Counted from the stretch's first letter, positions 17,116 through 26,430 are shown. The stretch: DNA of 64,000 nucleotides from Bradyrhizobium sp. CB3481 (GCF_029714305.1 NZ_CP121647.1:930001-994000), one strand, 5' to 3'. The notes: generated by a model from the letters alone, not told the origin. Program-made: numbers and translations.

Positions 17116-17209
17116 GCGCTTCTCCCCAATTCGTATTTGTTGGCCGGGAGTGTTGCAGAGACCTGCAGGAAGCACGAGGGGGATTTGCGCATGGCACGTT
17201 TCTTCCAGC

Positions 17210-17875
17210 CTAACCTTCCATGTCCTCTACCGCGATGATCCGCTGGCGCAGCGCCAGGCGCACCAGCTCGATGTCGGAGGCGACGCCGAGCTTGGCGCGG
17301 ATCTGATAGCGGGTGTTGGCCGCGGTCTTGACGCTGATGTGCAGCGTATCGGCGATCTCCTCGACCGACTTCTCGGCCAGCAGCATGCGCAGGATCTCGA
17401 ACTCCCGCGGGCTCAGCGCCTCCACGGCCGACGGCTCGTCGGCGAGCCGGCTGATGGCGAGTTCATGGTCGATGTCGGGACTGAGGGCGATGCGTCCCGC
17501 CATCACCTCGGCGATCGCGCGCAATAGCGCATCGGGTGGGCTGCTCTTGGTGACGAAGCCGCGGGCGCCGGCCTTGATCGCCTGGATTGCGTAGGCGGCG
17601 CTCTGGTGCATCGAGAAGACGAGGATGCGCGCGGCCTTGTCCCATTGCCGGATGCGCCGGATGGCTTCGACGCCGCCAATGCCCGGCATCGCGACGTCCA
17701 TGATCACGAGATCGGGACCGGCCTCCTTGTAGATGCGATAGGCCTCCGCGCCGCTGTCGGCCTCGGCGACGACCCGCAAATTATCCTGCTTCTGCAACAG
17801 CGAGCGGTAACCTTCGCGCACGATGGCGTGGTCGTCCACCAGCATCACGCGGGTGTGGCTGCAGGCGCTTTTCAA
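17210..17875 (-). CDS. NarL/LuxR-type response regulator
   Basis: 221 residues. The receiver domain has Asp14-Asp15, the phosphoacceptor Asp60 (DLVIMDVAMPG) and Lys near 110. A LuxR helix-turn-helix follows (LSPREFEILRMLLAEKSVEE and HISVKTAANTRYQIRAKLGV, about residues 150-200). The start is a TTG at 17875, overlapping the stop of the histidine kinase (TTGA) with GGAG seven bases upstream, so the pair is translationally coupled. It is predicted to be phosphorylated by that kinase and to control transcription, possibly of the divergent DUF3280/DUF2380 pair. The sensed signal is unknown. Confidence 0.9.
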   Translation of the reverse strand: MKSACSHTRVMLVDDHAIVREGYRSLLQKQDNLRVVAEADSGAEAYRIYKEAGPDLVIMDVAMPGIGGVEAIRRIRQWDKAARILVFSMHQSAAYAIQAIKAGARGFVTKSSPPDALLRAIAEVMAGRIALSPDIDHELAISRLADEPSAVEALSPREFEILRMLLAEKSVEEIADTLHISVKTAANTRYQIRAKLGVASDIELVRLALRQRIIAVEDMEG

Positions 17876-19239
17876 GGCGCTGCTCCAGCATGGGGGATGT
17901 TGACGACAAGCCGCGTGCCTCCCGTTGGCCGCGGTTCGAAGCGCAGCGTGCCGCCGAGCGAGATCACCCGCTCCTGCATACCGAGCAGTCCCATGCCAGT
18001 TTTCGGTTCAGGGTTGCTGCCAGCCTTGCCGTCATCCTCGACCGTCAGAACGATGTCGGTTGCCTTGGCCTCGATATGCAGTTGCACGCAACTGGCCTGC
18101 GCGTGCTTGGCTGCATTGGTGATCGCCTCCTGTGCGACGCGGTAGAGATTGGCGCAGATCGCAGGCGGCAGATCGTCGATTTCACCGATGACAGTAATGT
18201 CGAAGCGGGTGCGGCCTTTGCCGTAGCCGTTCCAACTCGCGACCAGGCTTTGCAGGCTGAGGGCAAGGCCGAGCTCGTCGATATCGGGGGGGCGCAGTCG
18301 CACCAGCGCGCCGCGCAGTGTCTCCATCAGCCCCGCGGTCGTGCGCGAGATGCCGCGGCATTCTTCCAGCAGCGGCGGACATTCGCGTTCCGCCGTATGG
18401 GCGGCGGAGGCAGCCTGCGCCGCGATGGCGGTGAGCGACTGGCCGAACTCGTCATGCAGTTCGCGTGCAAGGCGCTGCCGCTCCTCGTCCTGCACCTCGA
18501 CCAGCTTTCGCGTCAAGGCGCTGCGCTCGGCGAGGGTCGCCTGCAGCCGTTGCGCCAGCGTGTTGAAGACGTCTGATATCGCCGACAATTCCGCGAGGTC
18601 GAAACGGGGCAGGCGCGCGGAAAGATCGTTCGCCGCCAGCCGTTGCAGCCCTGCCTCGATCGCCTGCGTCGGCCGCAGCGCGCGCGCCAGCGCGGCATAG
18701 ACGGCGATGCAAAGCCCCACCAGCGCGAAGGCCATGATGGCGAGCAGACGGCTCACCTCGCGCCAGCTCCGGCCAATCTGCGCCGCCGCGTCGAAGGTCG
18801 CGACCGCAACGCCGCGGGCCGTTCCGTCGACAAGGACGGGCATCGAGACCGGTTCGCCCGGGCGGAGGATGGCGCGATAGATCGATGCGAAACTTTCGGG
18901 CGCGGAGATGTCGTCGGCGGGAGCGCCGCTGCACACCCCCTGGAGAAAGGCGCCGGAATTGTCGCGGTAGGCGATGCACAGGCCCGGCTCCATCAACGCC
19001 GCGACGCGCTGCAGATCCGGCGTTGCGCTGGTGGAGACCGAGAGCCAGCGCGCCTGCGATTGCTGCAGCGAAAGGTCCCTGGCGACGATTTCGGCAATGC
19101 GGCTCGCCTTGGCCCTGGCGCTCCTGTCGCTGTCGAACAAGGCATAGGCCGCCACGGCGACAAAGCAAACCGCCGCCACGGCCGCAACGCGCAGCGTCAG
19201 CCGCAGCTTCAAATCGACGGCGCGCACAGGGTTCGTCAT
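17872..19239 (-). CDS. NarX/UhpB-type sensor histidine kinase (HisKA_3)
   Basis: 455 residues. An N-terminal membrane helix (about 18-38), a periplasmic sensor of about 120 residues with two cysteines (GLCIAYRDNSGAFLQGVC), a second helix (about 165-185), HAMP, then the HisKA_3 dimerisation domain with the phosphate-accepting His262 (RLARELHDEFGQSL) and a HATPase_c domain (EAITNAAKHAQAS, MGLLGMQERV). The start is uncertain: ATG 19239 is used, but one at 19278 is open. It overlaps the response regulator gene and faces away from the DUF3280/DUF2380 genes, whose promoter probably lies in the 190-bp gap. Confidence 0.88.
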   Translation of the reverse strand: MTNPVRAVDLKLRLTLRVAAVAAVCFVAVAAYALFDSDRSARAKASRIAEIVARDLSLQQSQARWLSVSTSATPDLQRVAALMEPGLCIAYRDNSGAFLQGVCSGAPADDISAPESFASIYRAILRPGEPVSMPVLVDGTARGVAVATFDAAAQIGRSWREVSRLLAIMAFALVGLCIAVYAALARALRPTQAIEAGLQRLAANDLSARLPRFDLAELSAISDVFNTLAQRLQATLAERSALTRKLVEVQDEERQRLARELHDEFGQSLTAIAAQAASAAHTAERECPPLLEECRGISRTTAGLMETLRGALVRLRPPDIDELGLALSLQSLVASWNGYGKGRTRFDITVIGEIDDLPPAICANLYRVAQEAITNAAKHAQASCVQLHIEAKATDIVLTVEDDGKAGSNPEPKTGMGLLGMQERVISLGGTLRFEPRPTGGTRLVVNIPHAGAAP

Positions 19240-19430
19240 GGCGTGGGTTGCCTGTCGCAAGCGTCCTCCCGATGCCATCACTATAGGAGCAAATTTCACC
19301 GGGAAGAAAGCGGGCGAGGCAAGATCGGGTATTTCACCCGGCCGATCGCGGGATGGCTGCCGTATCAGGGCGGCGGCGGATCGGGCGACATGGTCTGGTA
19401 AAGCGACGTCTTTGGTTCCAGGAGGCTCTC

Positions 19431-19949
19431 ATGCGCTACATCGCCTTCCTCCTTGGTCCGGCAATGCTGCTGACCGGACCGATCGGGGCCTCGAGCGCCG
19501 AAACGGCCGTGCCGGCCCGGGTCAAGATCGCCGTCTTTCCATTTGAGCTTGAGGATTTCAGCGCCGGGGCGGCCTATGTCGCGCCTGATGAGATCGACCG
19601 CGAGCAGTTGCGGCTTGCGACGGTAGAGGCGCGACGGCTGATCGCAGAATCTGCCCGCTACCAGCTCGTCGATGTCAGCGCCGCGACCGAGCCGGCAGCG
19701 AAGGCCGGCAAGTTGCGCGAGTGTGATGGGTGCGACGCCAAGATTGCCGCGGCGCTCGGCGCCGATCAGTCGATGGTCGCCATCGTCAGTCGTATCACCC
19801 GGACGGAATACGCTGTCACGTACAAGATACGCGACGCTCGGTCCGGCGCGCTGGTGGATGTCAAGCAGACCGACCTGCGCATGGGCGCCAACGTGGCCTG
19901 GAGCCGCGGCGCGCGCTGGCTGATCGAACGCCGGCTGCTCGAGCAGTGA
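19431..19949 (+). CDS. Secreted DUF3280-like protein
   Basis: 172 residues with a signal peptide (MRYIAFLLGPAMLLTGPIGA, cleavage after SSA). The mature part begins with a beta strand KIAVFPFELEDFS, has a twin-cysteine turn RECDGCDAKIAAALGADQ near residue 107, and ends in GANVAWSRGARWLIERRLLE. The AVFPFxxED start recalls CsgG/TolB-N-like folds. The next gene encodes a protein with the same layout, so the two look like paralogues. GGAGG lies six bases before the ATG at 19431. Function is unknown; a periplasmic role linked to the divergent two-component system is inferred from position only. Confidence 0.75.
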   Translation: MRYIAFLLGPAMLLTGPIGASSAETAVPARVKIAVFPFELEDFSAGAAYVAPDEIDREQLRLATVEARRLIAESARYQLVDVSAATEPAAKAGKLRECDGCDAKIAAALGADQSMVAIVSRITRTEYAVTYKIRDARSGALVDVKQTDLRMGANVAWSRGARWLIERRLLEQ

Positions 19950-19978
19950 CGTGCATCGCCGAAAAGGAACCAATTGCG

Positions 19979-20500
19979 ATGGGAAAGCCGATGAAACTAC
20001 GGATGTTGGGCCTGGCCTTGACCGCTGCCGCTGTTGTCTGCGCCTGTTCTGTCCGGCAAGGCTGGGCGCAGGCGGCGACGCCCGTGCTCGCCGTTGCCGA
20101 AATCCACTATGTCGATACCTCGGGTGAGGTGATCGATCAAAGCGCCGACCATCGCCGGCGGTTGCGTGAATTCGAAGCCGCATTGCGCAGCGATCTGGCA
20201 GCGAGCGGAAAGATTGCGAATGCAGCGCTTGAATGTCCGCCAAACGCCTGCTCGGTGGGCGAGATCAATGACAGCCAACTGCTAGCGAAGGCAAGGGAGG
20301 CGGGCGCCACCCATCTATTGATTGGCCGCTTTCACAAGATGAGCACGCTGGTCCAGCAGGCAAAATTCGACGTCATCGACGTGAACGCGCGGAAAATCGT
20401 GTTCGATCGCTACATCAGCTTCCGCGGCGACAACGATGCCGCCTGGCGCCGGGCGGAAACCTTCCTTATCAGGCAAATCCTCGATCACGGCGAATGGTGA
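19979..20500 (+). CDS. Secreted DUF2380-like protein
   Basis: 173 residues: signal peptide (MKLRMLGLALTAAAVVCACS, ending WAQA), a first strand VLAVAEIHYVDTSGE, a cysteine pair in ECPPNACSVGEI, the strand ATHLLIGRFHKMS, and an end NDAAWRRAETFLIRQIL. The order of elements matches the preceding DUF3280-like protein closely, including the AW-R-A...LI ending. The cysteine in ACS of the signal region is not a good lipobox. AAGGA precedes the ATG at 19979. It is probably cotranscribed with the gene 29 bases upstream. Function is unknown. Confidence 0.75.
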   Translation: MGKPMKLRMLGLALTAAAVVCACSVRQGWAQAATPVLAVAEIHYVDTSGEVIDQSADHRRRLREFEAALRSDLAASGKIANAALECPPNACSVGEINDSQLLAKAREAGATHLLIGRFHKMSTLVQQAKFDVIDVNARKIVFDRYISFRGDNDAAWRRAETFLIRQILDHGEW

Positions 20501-20503
20501 GCG

Positions 20504-22261
20504 TCAGCGTGGCAGCAGGCCTTCCTCGATTGCCTTGATCTGCAGCGCCAGATGTTTTGAGCCGATGCGGCACTGCGCGAGGCCGCCGGCGATCAGCCAG
20601 AGGCCGGGCTGCCCCGTGCGGGTGTACATGTTGCGCAGCTCCTGCGCCTCGCCAAAGCCCCAGATCGTGCCGACGCGTTTCTCCACCGTCTCGCCGAACA
20701 GCTTTCGCACCAGTTCCTCCTGGCGTCGATAGCCGGTCGCCAGCACCACGAGGTCGGCCTTGACGGTCTCGCCGTCCTTCATCCTGGCGCCGTCGGCGGT
20801 GAACGTATCGAGATCGGAAAATTGCTTCAGCGCGATGTCGCCCTTGACGATCAAATCGGAGCAGCCGACGTTGAAATAGTAGCCGCCGCCACGGGTGAGA
20901 TATTTGAACTGCCAGCCGGTATTGTCCTCGCCGAAATCGAGCTTGAAGCCGACGCGCTCGAGGCCATCGAGCAATTCCTGGTCCAGCGTCTTGGACTTTT
21001 CCGCCGTCAGTGCATGGCTCCTGCGCGCCAGCTTCAGCGGCATCGAGACCGCGATCAGGTCGTTATCTTCCAGCGTGCCTTCATTGTAGGGCGCGTAGAC
21101 CAGCTGCGCCGACGGCTCGATGCTGACGACCAGCGTTGACGAGCGCTGGAACAGCGTGACGTCGGCGCCGCTGGAATAGAGGTCCTGCGCGATGTCATGG
21201 CCGCTGTTGCCGGTGCCGATCACGATGGCGCGCTTGCCCTTCCAGTTCTCGCCGTCGTCATACCGGCTGGAATGCAGCACCTTGCCGGCGAAGTTTTTCA
21301 AGCCGGGAATTTCGGGCACGTTCGGAATGCCGCTAACGCCGGTCGCCAGCACCACATGGCGCGGATGCATGCGCTTTTCCTCGCCGGCGCGGCGCAGCGT
21401 TACTGTCCAGCGGCCTTCCTTCTCGTCGTAGCTGCCGCCCTCGAACTCGGTCTCGGTCCAGAAGTTCAGCTCCATGGCCTCGACATAGGTCTCGAACCAG
21501 TTGGCGAGCTTGTCCTTTGGAATATAGGTCGGCCAATTCGGCGGGAAGTGAAGATAGGGCAGGTGATTGACCTGCACCTGGTTGTGCAGCGTCAGCGCAT
21601 GGTAACGCTTGCGCCAATTGTCGCCGATGCGCTTTTCGCGGTCGACGATTAGCGTGTCAACGTTGAGTTGCTTCAACCGCGCGGCGATCGAAAGTCCGGA
21701 TTGACCGCCGCCGATGACGAGGACGGCCGGATCGCGGTCGGCATATTCGGCCGAAGCCTTGCGCAGGTCGAGCCAGTTCGGCCCACGAAAATCGCGTGAA
21801 TAGGCGTTGCCGCGCGGCCGATTGACGCCGAGCTGTTCCTCAAAACCCTTGAGTTCGACGAGCTCGGTCAGCAGCGTCCAGGCCTTCAGGCGATTGCCGT
21901 CGTCTTCGTCCGGGATGAGGCGGATGATGCCGTTGCCGCGACCGACCTTGGTCTCGAAATTGAAGATGGCCTCGATCGCATTGGTACCGGCGCGCATCAC
22001 CTTGCGCGGGGCGGCGCGGCCGGGGGCGATGGCAAAGCTGCTGGGCGTCATCTCGCGAGCCAGCGGCGGCAGCGTCTTCAGGATGGCCTCCCGGCCATTG
22101 AGCGTCTGGAGATTCCAGCTCAGCGCCAGCACGTCGCGCCAGTAGCTGTCGGGATGGAACAGCTGATGCAGCAGCGCGTCATCCGCCCTTGCCAGCGCCT
22201 CCTCGAACTGGGCAAGCCAAGTGTCCGCGGCAACCGAACTGTCGTCCGTCCTGTCGAGCAT
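20504..22261 (-). CDS. Flavin-containing monooxygenase with N-terminal NTF2-like domain
   Basis: 585 residues. The first 140 look like a SnoaL/NTF2-type domain (WLAQFEEALARADDALLHQL). The rest is a class B flavin monooxygenase: FAD-binding GGGQSGLS (about residue 182), the FMO/BVMO-type fingerprint around KNFAGKVLHSSRYDDG, NADPH-binding GTGNSGHDIAQDLY, and ATGYRRQ near the end. Members insert one oxygen atom into N-, S- or ketone groups of small organic substrates. The domain fusion is common in this clade. It lies 97 bp downstream of the DUF2855 gene on the same strand and may be cotranscribed. Confidence 0.85.
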   Translation of the reverse strand: MLDRTDDSSVAADTWLAQFEEALARADDALLHQLFHPDSYWRDVLALSWNLQTLNGREAILKTLPPLAREMTPSSFAIAPGRAAPRKVMRAGTNAIEAIFNFETKVGRGNGIIRLIPDEDDGNRLKAWTLLTELVELKGFEEQLGVNRPRGNAYSRDFRGPNWLDLRKASAEYADRDPAVLVIGGGQSGLSIAARLKQLNVDTLIVDREKRIGDNWRKRYHALTLHNQVQVNHLPYLHFPPNWPTYIPKDKLANWFETYVEAMELNFWTETEFEGGSYDEKEGRWTVTLRRAGEEKRMHPRHVVLATGVSGIPNVPEIPGLKNFAGKVLHSSRYDDGENWKGKRAIVIGTGNSGHDIAQDLYSSGADVTLFQRSSTLVVSIEPSAQLVYAPYNEGTLEDNDLIAVSMPLKLARRSHALTAEKSKTLDQELLDGLERVGFKLDFGEDNTGWQFKYLTRGGGYYFNVGCSDLIVKGDIALKQFSDLDTFTADGARMKDGETVKADLVVLATGYRRQEELVRKLFGETVEKRVGTIWGFGEAQELRNMYTRTGQPGLWLIAGGLAQCRIGSKHLALQIKAIEEGLLPR

Positions 22262-22357
22262 GGGCGCTTCCCATCACTGGCCGTCTGCGCGGCGTTTCCC
22301 GTGATCGAAGCCTATACCCATTCGGGACGGCGCAGAAAGGGCGTGAGGCGATGCCGC

Positions 22358-23455
22358 CTATTCCGATAACGACAGGATAAGTCCCTGATCCGGCGGAACG
22401 CGGCCGTTCAGCGTGTCGAGATAGGCGCGCTGAACCGCCGCAGGCCCGCGGTGCTCGCTCACCTTCATCCAGTGGTCCAGCTTCGGGACAAGGCCGGCCC
22501 ATGCGGCGCCAAACCGCATATCGAAGCCGCCCGGTCCCCATTCCTTGGCGCGCTTGCGGATGTGGTCCGGCGCGAAGAAGAATTGTGGCTTGGCGCCCCC
22601 GCCCGGCAGCGCCTGCGCCGCCTCACCGGGCGACGACTTGCGATGGGTGAGCCCGATGATTCCGCTGTATTTCATCTGCTCGCTGAAGTGTTGGTGCAGC
22701 GTCGCGCGTAGCGGGCTGTTGCCGGCCATGTCGACATAGGCCACGGGCTGGTCTTCCGGCAGCGAGTTCACGTCATCATAGATCACGACTTCGTCGTAGC
22801 AGCCGAGCGATTTGACGAAGCTGGCGTTGCCGGCAGACGTCAGGCCGATCGTCTCGATGCCCCGCGCGTGTACGAGATGCGCGAGGCCATAGGCGGTCTT
22901 GCTGGAAGCCGAGGACAGCAGCACGCGCTTCGCGCCAAAGAATTCGTTCTCGGCGAGAAAGTCATCGGCGATGAACGAAAGCGCGAACAGCGGCCGCAGC
23001 AGCGCCTGATAGTCGCCCTGCTTATCGGCAAATGCCGGATCGCCGCTGACCCGGGTATAGGCGTTATAGACCGGTGACACCCCCTGCCGGTGCGCCGCGG
23101 CATCGCGCAAGCCGCGCTTGTTGACGTCGGCGGCCTCGATGACGAGATGCGTTGCCATCGGGAAATAGCCGAACAAGGTTTCGCCGGCGGCTATGCCGGG
23201 ATGCTTCGAGGCGATCACTTCGCCAAGGCCCCATACCGGAACGTTACCGAAACCGTCGGGGGCCGGAAAGAGCTGCCAATACTTCAGATGGTCGCCGAGA
23301 ACAGCGTAAGTGATATTGTTGGCGGTGAAAGCGAAACGCGTGACCTTTACCAGCAGCGCCTCGTCGGGCAGCGCGGCGGCATCGGGCAATTGCGTCTCGA
23401 TCACCTTGCATTGCTGCAGGTCATTGCGGGCGACGATGAAGTCGGTGGCTTGCAT
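22358..23455 (-). CDS. DUF2855 family protein
   Basis: 365 residues. The N-terminal part (DEALLVKVTRFAFTANNITY, VWGLGEVIASKHPGIAAGE) and the Rossmann-like middle (RVLLSSASSKTAYGLAHLVH, DEVVIYDDV) resemble the quinone-oxidoreductase/MDR scaffold, which is how DUF2855 is built. No zinc ligands are visible and the usual AxxGxxG nucleotide motif is degenerate (SSASSKTAYG). It lies directly upstream of a flavin monooxygenase on the same strand, suggesting cooperation in oxidising some carbonyl or hydrocarbon substrate; this is inference. Biochemistry of the family is unknown to me. Confidence 0.8.
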   Translation of the reverse strand: MQATDFIVARNDLQQCKVIETQLPDAAALPDEALLVKVTRFAFTANNITYAVLGDHLKYWQLFPAPDGFGNVPVWGLGEVIASKHPGIAAGETLFGYFPMATHLVIEAADVNKRGLRDAAAHRQGVSPVYNAYTRVSGDPAFADKQGDYQALLRPLFALSFIADDFLAENEFFGAKRVLLSSASSKTAYGLAHLVHARGIETIGLTSAGNASFVKSLGCYDEVVIYDDVNSLPEDQPVAYVDMAGNSPLRATLHQHFSEQMKYSGIIGLTHRKSSPGEAAQALPGGGAKPQFFFAPDHIRKRAKEWGPGGFDMRFGAAWAGLVPKLDHWMKVSEHRGPAAVQRAYLDTLNGRVPPDQGLILSLSE

Positions 23456-23560
23456 GGCTTTGATCCCTGCGTTTCACACGCAGCAATCTTTGCGCCGTCC
23501 GATGACCGTTTTGCAACAGCCATGATGTTTAAAACGGTGTTTGGATTCGTGTCTCATTTA

Positions 23561-23647
23561 CCGTCGTTCCGGGGCGACGCGTAAGCGTCGAACCCGGAAC
23601 CTCGAGATTCCGGGTTCGCGTCTGCGACGCGCCCCGGAATGACGAAC
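23561..23647. repeat. Palindromic intergenic repeat, CGTCGTTCCGGGGCG family
   Basis: The arms CGTCGTTCCGGGGCG and CGCCCCGGAATGACG are inverted; the inner arms CCCGGAACCTCGAGATTCCGGG form a second perfect hairpin. It ends two bases before the stop of the acyl-CoA ligase gene and may serve as its terminator. Confidence 0.8.
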
Positions 23648-23648
23648 T

Positions 23649-25181
23649 TTAACCAATCGCGCGCAGTTTGCCCTCGGCAAACAGATCCCGCAGCTTGCGC
23701 TTGAAGATCTTGCCGGTGGCTTCGCGCGGCATCGCGTCCATGAACTGGATGTCCTTCGGCACCTTGAAGTTCGCCAGCTTGCCGCGCAGAAACTTCTGCA
23801 CCGCGGCCGGCGCCAGCGTGACACCCGCTTCCGGCTCGATGCAGGCGAACAGCCGCTCGCCGAACTCATCGTCGGGCACGCCGAACACCGCGCAGTCGCG
23901 CACGCCGTCCATGCCGATCAGCGCGTTCTCGATCTCTGCCGGATAGATGTTGACGCCGCCCGAGATCACCATGTCGCGCTTGCGGTCGCACAGGAACAGG
24001 TAGCCGTCGCTGTCGAGATAGCCGACGTCGCCGACGCTGACGAGGCCGTCGCGGCCGGCTTCCGCGCGGGCCTCGGCCTTGCCGTGATAGTCGAAGTCCG
24101 GCACCGACATCTGCCGCATGAAGATCTCACCGGGCTCGCCGACCTCGCACAGCGAACCGTCCGGGCGGAAGATTTTCACGACGCCGCCTTCGATAGCGCG
24201 GCCGACGGTGCCGGGTTTCGCCAGCGCCTCCTCGGCCGAGTGCCAGACCGGAATGCCGGTTTCGGTCGAGCCGAAATATTCGTTGATGACGGGTCCCCAC
24301 CAACAGATCATGGCGCGCTTGACCTCCGGGGGACAGGAGGCCGCGCCGTGCACGATGAAGCGCAGCGACGACAGGTCGTAGCGCTGCTTGATCTCGTCAG
24401 GCAGCCTCAGCAGACGCACGAACATCGTCGGCACCATGTGCATGTGGGTGACGCGGTGGCGTTCGATGAGCTGCAGCATGTCTTCGGGGTCGAAGCGGGG
24501 CTCCAGCACGATTGTGCAGCCGCTGCGGAACGCCACCATGCCGTAGGAATTCGGCGCCGAGTGATACATCGGCCCGTTCATCAGGATGACCTGGTCCTCG
24601 TTCGGCTTGACGCCATAGGCGATGCCGCCGACGCGGGCCGCGGCCGCCTGCTGTTCCCCTGTCATCGGCTTGCGGCGCACGCCCTTCGGCGCGCCTGTGG
24701 TGCCTGACGTATAGAACATTGGCGCGCTGCCGATCGGAGGTGCGGCCAGGGGAGCATGGGTGTCGCGCCAGCGGTCCCAATCGGTCATGCCCTCAGGCAC
24801 CTGCGTCAGCGCCGCGGGCACGTTGAACGCGGCAGCGATTTCCGGCGGCGTCGTCACCACCAGAAGCCTGATATCGGCGGGCAGGCCGTCCTGAATCTGC
24901 GGCAGCAGGTCGGCATGGCAGACCAAAATCTTCGCGCCGCTGTCTGCAAGAATATAGGCGACTTCCTCGACTTTCAGGTGCCAGTTGATCGGCACTACCG
25001 GACTGCCCAGCGCCGCGGCGCCGGCCGAGACCTCGAAGAACGCAAAATCGTTGCGCAGCATCATGCCGACCGGCATTGCGCCACCGACGCCAAGCGCCGT
25101 GAAGCCGGAAGCCGCCCGCGCGATGCGGGCATGAATTTCGGGATAGCTGATCTGGCGGTCGCCGCCGATGATCGATGTCAA
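23649..25181 (-). CDS. AMP-dependent acyl-CoA ligase
   Basis: 510 residues of the ANL superfamily: P-loop FYTSGTTGAPKGVRRK (about residue 160), adenine motif EYFGSTETG, hinge CDRKRDMVISGGVNIYPAEI, and catalytic Lys in ATGKIFKR. The start is a TTG at 25181 preceded by AAGGAGG five bases upstream, so the unusual codon is well supported. It activates an unidentified carboxylic acid. It is the last gene of a probable three-gene operon (nitronate monooxygenase-like, substrate-binding protein, ligase), under a divergent LysR regulator, which points to catabolism of an imported compound. Confidence 0.88.
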   Translation of the reverse strand: MTSIIGGDRQISYPEIHARIARAASGFTALGVGGAMPVGMMLRNDFAFFEVSAGAAALGSPVVPINWHLKVEEVAYILADSGAKILVCHADLLPQIQDGLPADIRLLVVTTPPEIAAAFNVPAALTQVPEGMTDWDRWRDTHAPLAAPPIGSAPMFYTSGTTGAPKGVRRKPMTGEQQAAAARVGGIAYGVKPNEDQVILMNGPMYHSAPNSYGMVAFRSGCTIVLEPRFDPEDMLQLIERHRVTHMHMVPTMFVRLLRLPDEIKQRYDLSSLRFIVHGAASCPPEVKRAMICWWGPVINEYFGSTETGIPVWHSAEEALAKPGTVGRAIEGGVVKIFRPDGSLCEVGEPGEIFMRQMSVPDFDYHGKAEARAEAGRDGLVSVGDVGYLDSDGYLFLCDRKRDMVISGGVNIYPAEIENALIGMDGVRDCAVFGVPDDEFGERLFACIEPEAGVTLAPAAVQKFLRGKLANFKVPKDIQFMDAMPREATGKIFKRKLRDLFAEGKLRAIG

Positions 25182-25203
25182 CTCGTCCTCCTTAAGTCCG
25201 CAA

Positions 25204-26391
25204 CTAGCGGTCGTCCAGAATCTCGCCGAAGCCGACCCAACTCCGGCCGTCGAAGCGGCGCAGCCGCAATTGCTGGAACGGCAGGTAATCCTCCGAATCG
25301 GTCGTAACCGTGATGCCCGGCAGTAGTAGCGGCAGCGGCACCTCACGTAGCGATGCCGCCTGCTTCATGATGTTGGCGCGGCTGAAGTCATCCTTGCAGG
25401 CGGTCAGCACCTTCACCATCAGGTTCGCGTAGTGGTAGCCGGCAGCGTAGTTCGAATTGCTCAAATCTGCATTGGGCAGATACCGCTTCATGAAAGCGAA
25501 ATATTCCTTCACCCCCTCGTCGCTGGCCCATTGCGCATCCAGCGTGTCCTTTACATTGCTGGACGAGATCAGGCCGACCGCATTGTCGAGCCCGGCCGGC
25601 TCCAGGAACGAGATCGAGGACGCCGAGGTCGGCACGAACAGCATGTCCGGCTTCCAGTTGATCTCGGCGACGCCCTTGATCATCTGCGCGGTGAACTTGC
25701 CGAGCACGACGCCGAACAGCACGTTGGCGCCGGAAGCCTTCAGCGTCGCAAGCTGCGATGAGATGGTCGGCGCCGTCGTCTCGTAGCTCGCCTCCGACAC
25801 GATCATGCTGGCCGCTTTGTCGCCGAGGGCGCGCTTGAAGCCGGCGACATAGTCGCGGCCGAAATCGTCGTTCTGCGCGAGGATCGCGATCCTGGCGTCG
25901 GGCTTGGCCTGCAGGATGTGCTTGGCATAGACCACGCCTTCGGACTGGTAGGCGGCCATGCCGGGCATGGTCCACGGAAAATTCTTCGGGTCGGCCCATT
26001 TGGTCGCGCCGCTCAGGACGAACAACTGCGGCACCTTCTTGTTGTTGAGGTAGCGGTGCACGGCGTTGTTGGTGGCGGTGCCGAGCGAGCCGAACATCAA
26101 GAGGACTTCCTCCTGCTCAACCAGCTTGCGCGTCTGCTCCACCGTCTTCGGCGGCGAATAGGCGTCATCGAGGCTGATGAACTTGATCTTGCGGCCGTTG
26201 ATGCCGCCTTCCGCATTGATCTTCTCGAAATAGGCCTCTTGCGCCCGGCCGATGATGCCGAAGCCCGAGGCCGGGCCGCTATAGGGCAGCGTCTGCCCGA
26301 TGCGGATTTCATCCTTCTCACCCTCGGCGAGCGCGGCGGCGCTTCCGAGCGAGGCGAGCGCAATCGTCAATATGGCCCGTGACAGCCTCAT
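25204..26391 (-). CDS. Branched-chain amino acid-type ABC substrate-binding protein (LivK-like)
   Basis: 395 residues. Signal peptide of about 22 residues ending AALA, then IRIGQTLPYSGPASGFGIIG and INAEGGINGRKIKFISLDDAY, the standard beginning of type I periplasmic binding proteins. The rest follows the family (DFGRDYVAGFKRALGD, VLFGVVLGKFTAQMIKG). In rhizobia such proteins often bind aromatic or other organic acids rather than amino acids. No permease or ATPase genes lie beside it, so it must share a transporter encoded elsewhere. It is 22 bases upstream of the acyl-CoA ligase, which may activate the imported acid. Confidence 0.88.
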   Translation of the reverse strand: MRLSRAILTIALASLGSAAALAEGEKDEIRIGQTLPYSGPASGFGIIGRAQEAYFEKINAEGGINGRKIKFISLDDAYSPPKTVEQTRKLVEQEEVLLMFGSLGTATNNAVHRYLNNKKVPQLFVLSGATKWADPKNFPWTMPGMAAYQSEGVVYAKHILQAKPDARIAILAQNDDFGRDYVAGFKRALGDKAASMIVSEASYETTAPTISSQLATLKASGANVLFGVVLGKFTAQMIKGVAEINWKPDMLFVPTSASSISFLEPAGLDNAVGLISSSNVKDTLDAQWASDEGVKEYFAFMKRYLPNADLSNSNYAAGYHYANLMVKVLTACKDDFSRANIMKQAASLREVPLPLLLPGITVTTDSEDYLPFQQLRLRRFDGRSWVGFGEILDDR

Positions 26392-26410
26392 TGGTTTCGT
26401 CCCTCTGTGT

Positions 26411-26430
26411 TGTTTGTTGTTTGTTGTTTC
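26411..26430. repeat. Short GTTGTTT simple repeat in leader
   Basis: Tandem GTTGTTT units lie in the 67-bp gap between the nitronate monooxygenase-like gene and the binding-protein gene. On the coding strand this makes an unstructured CA-rich leader before the ribosome site. Confidence 0.5.
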
